Of a stretch of 64,000 nucleotides of DNA, positions 58,236-64,000 are shown piece after piece. The first letter of the stretch is position 1. Every line of letters begins with the position of its first letter. Origin of the DNA: JBFXJF01 sp050175155 (GTDB lineage Bacteria > Bacillota > Bacilli > Tepidibacillales > Tepidibacillaceae). The notes beneath the pieces were generated by a model. It was not told the origin of the DNA. It saw nothing but the letters and a program-made list of their open reading frames with translations, and made no database searches. Both the position numbers and the translations under genes were made by a program. The stretch spans positions 1 through 64,000 of the forward strand of contig JBFXJF010000003.1 in the NCBI GenBank assembly GCA_050175155.1. Direction: 5' to 3'.

Positions 58236-58246
58236 GTGGAATTAAT

Positions 58247-59254
58247 ATGGCTAGAACACATGAGCTAACAGGGAGACAAAAAGCAGCAATATTATTAATT
58301 ACTTTAGGACCGGAGTATTCTGCTCAAGTTTACAAACAATTACATGAAGATGAAATAGAACAATTAACTTTCGAAATAGCCAACATGCAAAAAATTGACA
58401 ATCTCGATAAGGGGAGGGTTTTAGAAGAATTTCATCAAATGGCCGTTGCCCAAGAGTTTATTTCTCATGGTGGGATTGAATATGCAAAAGAAATATTAGA
58501 AAAAGCTTATGGTCAACAGAAAGCTTTAGATGTTATTAATCGACTATCTGCAACCTTACAAATTAGACCGTTTGATTTTGCAAGAAAATCAGATGCAACT
58601 CAAATATTGAATTTTATCCAAAATGAACATTCTCAAACCATAGCATTAGTATTATCTTATCTTCAACCAGATCAATCTTCTTTAATATTATCTTCTTTAT
58701 CTCAAGAAAAACAAGCTGATGTGGCTAGAAGAATAGCACTTATGGGTGCAACCTCACCGGAAATGATTAGTCAAGTAGAACAGGTTCTTGAACAAAAACT
58801 TTCTTCTACTTTTCAACAAGATATAACTTCTGCTGGAGGTATTGAAAGTATTGTGCAAATACTTAATGGTGTAGATAGAGGTACAGAGAGAACCATTTTA
58901 GATACGCTTGAAATTGATGATCCTGAGCTTGCTGAGGAAATTAAAAAGAGAATGTTTGTATTTGAAGATGTTGTTAAATTGGATGATCGTTCTATTCAAA
59001 GAGTTATAAGGGATGTAGAAAATTCAGATTTACAACTTGCTCTAAAGGTTGCAAGTGAAGAAGTAAGAGGAGTCTTATTCAAGAATATGTCAAAACGTAT
59101 GGCAGATACCTTCAAAGAGGAAATGGAATATATGGGACCGGTTAGACTTAGGGATGTAGAAGAAGCACAAACAAGAATCGTATCAACTATTAGACGTCTT
59201 GAGGAAACGGGTGACATTATACTTTCACGCGGGGGTGATGACATAATTGTCTAG
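58247..59254 (+). CDS. fliG: Flagellar motor switch protein FliG
   Basis: 335 residues, three armadillo-like domains. Typical LTGRQKAAILLITLGPEYSA and EHSQTIALVLSYLQP motifs and the C-terminal torque helix KRMADTFKEEMEYMGPVR with conserved charged residues. Its end overlaps fliH by 8 bp. Confidence 0.97.
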   Translation: MARTHELTGRQKAAILLITLGPEYSAQVYKQLHEDEIEQLTFEIANMQKIDNLDKGRVLEEFHQMAVAQEFISHGGIEYAKEILEKAYGQQKALDVINRLSATLQIRPFDFARKSDATQILNFIQNEHSQTIALVLSYLQPDQSSLILSSLSQEKQADVARRIALMGATSPEMISQVEQVLEQKLSSTFQQDITSAGGIESIVQILNGVDRGTERTILDTLEIDDPELAEEIKKRMFVFEDVVKLDDRSIQRVIRDVENSDLQLALKVASEEVRGVLFKNMSKRMADTFKEEMEYMGPVRLRDVEEAQTRIVSTIRRLEETGDIILSRGGDDIIV

Positions 59255-60074
59255 AGTATATAAATCTACTAAAATTAATATAGATGAGAAGAAGATTATT
59301 ACTAATCCAACATTAGAGGATTATAATATGATGTTTGAGATTGAGGAAAATAATGAAAACTATTTAAATGACAGTTATTTCGATGTTGATGATCAAGAAG
59401 TACAACAGGAAAGTAATCTGATTATTATTAAAGCGCAAGAGGAAGCAGCAAGAATAGTTCAACAAGCAAGAAAACAAGCGGAAGAAATTGCGGGATTAGA
59501 AAAGCTGAAAATCGATGAGTGGTGGGAACAAAAAAGATTAGAAGATGTAGCTATAGTTGAAAAGGAAAAAAAAGATGGTTATAACGTTGGGTATAATGAT
59601 GGTAAAAAAATAGCTGAGAATGATATCAAACTGCAATATCAATCAATACTTGAAAAGGCACAAACTATTCTAAAGAAATCGTACGAAATAAAAGAAGAAA
59701 TTATTAAAGAATCTGAGTTACCAATTGTTGAATTAAGCATTTCAATAGCTGAAAAAATAATAAAAAAGGAAATTGAAATCGATAAAAATATAGTTAGTTT
59801 AATAGTTAAGGAAGCATTAAAGGCTATTACTGATTTCGAAAAAATATCTATCTATGTTAATCCAAATAATTTTGAATATTTACATAATATGAGAGAAGAA
59901 CTTTTAAAGGGGTTAAATGGTCAGGTCGAGTTAATGATTTTTCCTGATTCTTTAATTAGTGACGATGGTTGCATTATAAAAACTTTATCAGGAACATTGG
60001 ATGCAAAAATTGATACTCAATTAGAGGAAATCAAAAAAAATATAATTGATATAGCAAGCAGGAGAAATGAATGA
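59247..60074 (+). CDS. fliH: Flagellar assembly protein FliH
   Basis: 275 residues, coiled-coil rich (about residues 50-150, with repeated QEEAARIVQQARKQAEEI) and a C-terminal FliH/V-ATPase E-like domain (VELSISIAEKIIKKEI, DDGCIIKTLSGTLDA). It regulates FliI and links it to the export gate. The start is TTG 59247, 8 bp before the fliG stop. Confidence 0.93.
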   Translation: MSRVYKSTKINIDEKKIITNPTLEDYNMMFEIEENNENYLNDSYFDVDDQEVQQESNLIIIKAQEEAARIVQQARKQAEEIAGLEKLKIDEWWEQKRLEDVAIVEKEKKDGYNVGYNDGKKIAENDIKLQYQSILEKAQTILKKSYEIKEEIIKESELPIVELSISIAEKIIKKEIEIDKNIVSLIVKEALKAITDFEKISIYVNPNNFEYLHNMREELLKGLNGQVELMIFPDSLISDDGCIIKTLSGTLDAKIDTQLEEIKKNIIDIASRRNE

Positions 60075-61393
60075 CCAAAAACATAGATATAGTTAAATAT
60101 AAAGATGCTATTAAAGATCTAAATACGTATCGGATTTATGGCAGGGTTGTTGAAGTTATTGGACTTATAGTTGAGTCATTAGGACCTGATTCAAAGATTG
60201 GTGATGTATGCTTAATCTATCCTTCAAAAAGTAAAGAAGCTATTAAAGCTGAAGTAGTAGGATTTAAAAATAATAGGATAATATTAATGCCATTAGGAGA
60301 ATTGGGTGCAATTGGACCGGGTTGTGACGTTGTAAATACTGGTTCCCCTTTGATGATAAAAGTAGGTACTCAACTTCTAGGACGAATCTTAAATGGATTA
60401 GGAGAACCGATAGATGGTGGTAAACTTCCTGTTGGACTAAAGCCTTATATGACAAATCAAAAACCACCTAACCCTTTAAAAAGGCCAAGAATTAAAGAGC
60501 CTATTCATTTAGGAGTCAGAGCAATAGATGCTTTATTGACAGTTGGTAAAGGTCAGAGGATGGGTATTTTTTCTGGAAGTGGTATTGGGAAAAGCACATT
60601 ATTAGGAATGATTGCCAAATATACATCGGCAGATATTAATGTTATTGCACTTATAGGTGAGAGAGGTAGAGAGGTAAAAGAATTTATAGAGAAGGATTTA
60701 GGAGAAGAAGGGCAAAAAAAGTCTGTTATAGTAGTAGCTACCTCAGATCAACCTGCACTAGTTAGAATAAAGGGTGCTATTATTGCAACGAGTATTGCAG
60801 AATATTTTCGTGATAGTGGATTAAATGTGAATTTAATGATGGATTCGGTAACTCGATATGCAATGTCACTCCGTGAAGTAGGATTAGCAATAGGTGAACC
60901 CCCTGCAACAAAAGGTTATACTCCTACAGTTTTTGCTGATTTGCCGAAGTTATTAGAAAGATCAGGTAATAGTGAACTTGGATCAATCACAGCATTATAT
61001 ACTGTTTTAGTTGATGCCGATGACATGAATGAACCAATTGCTGATGCTGTAAGAGGAATATTAGATGGTCATATAGTATTAGATAGGAAAATTGCTCAAA
61101 GGGGTCATTATCCAGCAATAGACATATTACAGAGTGTAAGTCGTCTAATGATTGATATAGTTTCAAAAGAGCATAATAAATCTTCCGAAAATTTAAAAAG
61201 ATTATTAGCTATATATAGAGAATCTGAAGACCTAATAAATATTGGTGCATATAAAAATGGTACTAATCCTTTGATTGACAAGGCTATAAAATATAATACA
61301 ACCATAGAAGAATTTACAAAACAAGGGATTAATGAACATTGTGCATTTGAGGAATCGATAGATAAAATAATATCTACTTTTAAGGAGATTTAA
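60071..61393 (+). CDS. fliI: Flagellar export ATPase FliI
   Basis: 440 residues of the F1-beta-like family. Walker A GSGIGKST near residue 172, then VIALIGERGREVKEFI, Walker B VNLMMDSVTR and GDLPKLLERSGN-type motifs. Overlaps fliH by 4 bp (ATGA). Confidence 0.97.
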   Translation: MTKNIDIVKYKDAIKDLNTYRIYGRVVEVIGLIVESLGPDSKIGDVCLIYPSKSKEAIKAEVVGFKNNRIILMPLGELGAIGPGCDVVNTGSPLMIKVGTQLLGRILNGLGEPIDGGKLPVGLKPYMTNQKPPNPLKRPRIKEPIHLGVRAIDALLTVGKGQRMGIFSGSGIGKSTLLGMIAKYTSADINVIALIGERGREVKEFIEKDLGEEGQKKSVIVVATSDQPALVRIKGAIIATSIAEYFRDSGLNVNLMMDSVTRYAMSLREVGLAIGEPPATKGYTPTVFADLPKLLERSGNSELGSITALYTVLVDADDMNEPIADAVRGILDGHIVLDRKIAQRGHYPAIDILQSVSRLMIDIVSKEHNKSSENLKRLLAIYRESEDLINIGAYKNGTNPLIDKAIKYNTTIEEFTKQGINEHCAFEESIDKIISTFKEI

Positions 61394-61396
61394 TAT

Positions 61397-61840
61397 ATGA
61401 GTACTTTTTATTATTCTTTTCAAAAAATATTAGATTTAAAAAAGAAGAATAGAGAGCAAACTGAATATATGTATGCAGAATTAGTACACAATTTAAAACT
61501 CGAAGAAGAGAAATCATCTATTTTAAATAAGAATAAGAATGAAATATATGAAATTATTCATTCACAACAATTAGTTGGTACTTCTATAATTGAGTTATGT
61601 CAATACGAATCTTATCTTATGTTTATAGAGCAACAGATGCTAATATATCAAAAAAACATTTATAGGATAAATAATTTAATTAAAGAAAAACATAAAGAAT
61701 TAGTAGAGATAAAAATAGAAGAACGGAAATGGTCTAATCTTAGGGAAAAAAAATATCGGGATTATATAATAGAGTGTAATAAATTAGAACAGAAAGAATT
61801 AGATGAAATAGCTTCAAGAGGAATTCAAAGGGGAGTATAA
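61397..61840 (+). CDS. fliJ: Flagellar export protein FliJ
   Basis: 147 residues, an almost wholly helical, charged coiled coil with the FliJ pattern FYYSFQKILDLKKKNREQ at the start. It is the stalk-like partner of FliI and escorts export chaperones. Confidence 0.9.
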   Translation: MSTFYYSFQKILDLKKKNREQTEYMYAELVHNLKLEEEKSSILNKNKNEIYEIIHSQQLVGTSIIELCQYESYLMFIEQQMLIYQKNIYRINNLIKEKHKELVEIKIEERKWSNLREKKYRDYIIECNKLEQKELDEIASRGIQRGV

Positions 61841-61842
61841 GG

Positions 61843-62532
61843 ATGTCGCAAGGGGTAGAAAAAAGTTATAGTAAATTAGAATGGATTTTGTATATAATTA
61901 TACTTCCTATTTTGTTTATCTCAATATTAACAGTAGTTGTTTTATGGTTTTTAGACTATGATGTAAAAGGAAAAATTTTTTCGGTATTAAATAAGGTTCC
62001 AGTGATTGAAAAACTTATAGATGATGATTATTATGCCGATAAAGATAATACGAATATTAATCTGAATATAGATGATTTACAATTTCAATTAGAAAATATG
62101 AAGGAAACCCTTAATGTAAGTAATCAAACTATAGAGAGCTTTGAAAGTACTGTTACTAAAAAAGATGATGAGATTAATGAATTATATCTTAGGATAGCTG
62201 AATTAGAAAAACAAATTTCAGAAAAGAATTTGTCCGAAATTACAAGGGAACAAGAAATTGCTGAGTTGGGTAAAGTATATGCAAACATGAATCCACAAAA
62301 TGCTGCAAAAATAATATCATATTTAGAAACCGAAGAAGCTGCTTTAATTTTAAAAAGTATGAATATAGAAGCAAAAAGTAACATTTTAGAAAAGATGGAC
62401 GTAGAGGAAGCTGCGAAAATATCAATACTTTTAAAAGACCTAGATTACTCAAAAGATCAAGATATCAGGGCTTTACAAGAAAGAATTAAAATATTAGTTT
62501 CTGAGAATGACAAGCTATCACAAGCAAATTAA
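61843..62532 (+). CDS. motE: MotE-like (YlxF) protein with MgtE-N-type domain
   Basis: 229 residues: one membrane helix (about residues 14-36), a coiled coil (residues about 70-130), then an MgtE-intracellular-N-like domain with NPQNAAKIISYLETEEAALILKSM and EKMDVEEAAKISILL in segments. Position between fliJ and fliK matches ylxF/motE, a chaperone or stabiliser of motor proteins. Confidence 0.9.
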   Translation: MSQGVEKSYSKLEWILYIIILPILFISILTVVVLWFLDYDVKGKIFSVLNKVPVIEKLIDDDYYADKDNTNINLNIDDLQFQLENMKETLNVSNQTIESFESTVTKKDDEINELYLRIAELEKQISEKNLSEITREQEIAELGKVYANMNPQNAAKIISYLETEEAALILKSMNIEAKSNILEKMDVEEAAKISILLKDLDYSKDQDIRALQERIKILVSENDKLSQAN

Positions 62533-62582
62533 AAATGCTAAGTTTATAAAATTAAATTATTTTTGAAAGGAGGTGAGAATAA

Positions 62583-63839
62583 ATGGAACAGTTTGTTATT
62601 AATCCTACTAGTAAAAATATCAACCAGAATACTGTAAATGAAACAAAAAAAAGTATTTTTAGTCTTGATACTACATCCCAAGCAGTTAATCTAAATAGTT
62701 TTGGCAAGGTTTTAACAGAACTAATTAATGGTGAATTTAGCTTAGGAGTCAATGATGAACAGACATTACTTTTTCAAATCACAGATATTCTACAAACGAG
62801 CGATGAAATAAATAAAGATTTAATTAGCTGGTTTAATGGTTTATCTGAAGATGAACAATTAATAGCTTATCAGATACTAAATAATATTTCTTTGCCAGAA
62901 ACTGTGTATTCGTCTTTTGATAATGAAGAAGTATTACAATTGAGCAATATGACTAGTAACCAAGATAAGTTAAACATTAAAAGTATTGTTAATTCTAAGG
63001 ATAATTTCTTAGATAAAAATCAAAAAGAGTTACAAAAAATTCTACCTTTGATTGAAGATCATAATATTGAGCTTAAGACATTGTTAGATTACGTTCAAAA
63101 AGAGTTAACAAATAACAATAAAGCTCAGAACTTAATGTTAGAGACGAACAAAAATTTTAAGGGTGAAAGTATAGTAATTGATAATCAAACGATTAATTTA
63201 CAAAGTATTTTTTCAATTAATAATTTGCAAGCAACTAGAGGAGTCGGTATATCAGATAATCTAAACCAAGATGTCGATATAAAAACAATTGATTTAAGTC
63301 AATTACAATTTAATTCAAATAATATCTATAATGATAGTAAGTTTGATATTAAAGTTAGTAATACGAATCAAAACCTTCAAAGTTTATTTGTAGATGAGAA
63401 CTTTGTAAATGAATTTGGTAAGATTTTAATTAAGAACCTAAAATTACCAAATGGAAGTTCGGAGACTAAAATACAATTACAACCTAGTGAACTTGGAAAA
63501 GTAAACGTGAATTTAACTACAAATAATGGACAGATGTCAGCTCAGATAGTTGCAGAGACAATCATGGGGAAAGAATTATTGGAGAGTCAAATTCATCAAT
63601 TAAAACAATCTTTAACTCTGCTAGGCTATCAAGTTGAAAAGATTGAGGTTCAACAAGCAACAAATCCATCATCTGCAAATAATAATTATAATAGTGGAGG
63701 ATTTGAGTTTACAGAACAGCAACTTTTTCAGCAGCAAAAGAACCAACAGAGTACAATTTACTCAAATAATTTTATAGAGGAAGACGAAGAAATAATGGAT
63801 TATAATCACAATATATCAGGAATAGATTATATAGCATAA
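62583..63839 (+). CDS. fliK: Flagellar hook-length control protein FliK
   Basis: 418 residues. A long, low-complexity Asn/Gln/Ser-rich N-terminal ruler region and a C-terminal FliK domain (about residues 285-360) with KIQLQPSELGKVNVNLTTNN and a helical SQIHQLKQSLTLLGYQVEKI segment. A Gln/Asn-rich tail follows. Strong AAGGAGGTGA site before ATG 62583. Confidence 0.93.
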   Translation: MEQFVINPTSKNINQNTVNETKKSIFSLDTTSQAVNLNSFGKVLTELINGEFSLGVNDEQTLLFQITDILQTSDEINKDLISWFNGLSEDEQLIAYQILNNISLPETVYSSFDNEEVLQLSNMTSNQDKLNIKSIVNSKDNFLDKNQKELQKILPLIEDHNIELKTLLDYVQKELTNNNKAQNLMLETNKNFKGESIVIDNQTINLQSIFSINNLQATRGVGISDNLNQDVDIKTIDLSQLQFNSNNIYNDSKFDIKVSNTNQNLQSLFVDENFVNEFGKILIKNLKLPNGSSETKIQLQPSELGKVNVNLTTNNGQMSAQIVAETIMGKELLESQIHQLKQSLTLLGYQVEKIEVQQATNPSSANNNYNSGGFEFTEQQLFQQQKNQQSTIYSNNFIEEDEEIMDYNHNISGIDYIA

Positions 63840-63853
63840 AAGGGGTGATCAAT

Positions 63854-64000
63854 ATGGGAGTAACTGCTATCGACTCTACTTCATCTGTTAGTAATTTAAC
63901 AGAATCAAACAAGAGTAGTGTAAGTACAGAAAGTTTTTTATATTTATTTGTTGAACAGTTGAAAAATCAAGACCCTTTAGAACCTATGGATAATACAGAA
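63854..64000 (+). CDS. flgD: Flagellar hook-capping protein FlgD, N-terminal part
   Basis: The first 49 codons are in the window; the gene continues past 64000. After a Thr/Ser-rich stretch it shows FLYLFVEQLKNQDPLEPMDN, the FlgD N-terminal motif. ATG 63854 lies behind AGGGGTGATC. Needed as scaffold for hook assembly. Confidence 0.93.
   Translation, partial: MGVTAIDSTSSVSNLTESNKSSVSTESFLYLFVEQLKNQDPLEPMDNTE

Noticed and set aside
57746..58261. 171-codon minus-strand ORF overlapping fliF
   Set aside because: Antisense to a well-supported flagellar gene; Ser/Ile-rich composition typical of shadow frames.
1..64000. CRISPR arrays, tRNA or rRNA genes
   Set aside because: No spaced direct repeats, no tRNA-like cloverleaf and no rRNA sequence were seen on either strand; this was by eye only.

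Overview
The window reads as chromosome of a low-GC, spore-forming-type member of the Bacillales (class Bacilli). Three things support this. Base composition is strongly AT-rich, with many TTG and GTG starts behind strong AGGAGG-type ribosome binding sites. Gene order follows Bacillus closely: dinG-ypmA-ypmB-(aspB-asnS-dnaD), then smc-ftsY-ylxM-ffh-rpsP-khpA-rimM-trmD-rplS-lepB-rbgA-rnhB-ylqG-ylqH-yraN-comM-sucC-sucD-dprA-topA-trmFO-xerC-hslV-hslU-codY, then flgB-flgC-fliE-fliF-fliG-fliH-fliI-fliJ-motE-fliK-flgD. There is also a SleL/YaaH-like spore cortex hydrolase and a Spo0A-box-like site. Rubredoxin and acetate kinase fit a low-oxygen or facultative lifestyle, but this is inference; the genus cannot be fixed from the sequence alone.

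Layout. (1) 1-6312 is accessory DNA. The 3' end of an IS3-family element is inserted inside a type I restriction-modification M-S fusion gene, followed by an apparently intact hsdR, an ImmA/IrrE-type metallopeptidase gene and a stretch of decayed small ORFs. A strong bidirectional terminator closes the block. (2) 6373-14692 is a mixed housekeeping and envelope region: LysM/GH18 hydrolase, rubredoxin, lipoprotein, RluA-type pseudouridine synthase, LTA-synthase-like sulfatase, CcdA plus a ResA-like thioredoxin, and cardiolipin synthase. (3) 14846-29263 is the dinG-dnaD neighbourhood. It is interrupted by a NatAB-type ABC exporter, an MTA/SAH deaminase, a compact FtsH-like membrane protease with an overlapping partner gene, and acetate kinase. 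Two genes shorter than 60 codons lie here: ypmA, and an unrecognised minus-strand ORF behind a near-perfect Shine-Dalgarno. (4) 29803-55188 is the long chromosome-structure, SRP, ribosome-assembly, tRNA-modification, TCA, recombination and proteolysis cluster ending in codY. (5) 55457-64000 is the start of the fla/che operon, cut by the window end inside flgD.

How the genes work together. FtsY, YlxM and Ffh form the SRP pathway, and LepB cleaves exported proteins. RpsP, KhpA, RimM, TrmD, RplS, RbgA and RluA-type enzymes build and tune the ribosome and tRNA. SucC and SucD form succinyl-CoA synthetase. DprA, ComM and YraN belong to DNA uptake and processing. TopA, XerC and SMC act on chromosome topology and segregation. 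HslVU and CodY close the cluster, and CodY is a plausible regulator of the flagellar genes next to it.

Most noteworthy points: the IS insertion in SAM motif I of the HsdM part; the FliK-like/FlhB-CC-like pair YlqG-YlqH in addition to the true FliK; the compact FtsH-like protease pair; the synteny junction dnaD | smc with nth missing; and the cryptic minus-strand small ORF at 21410-21583.
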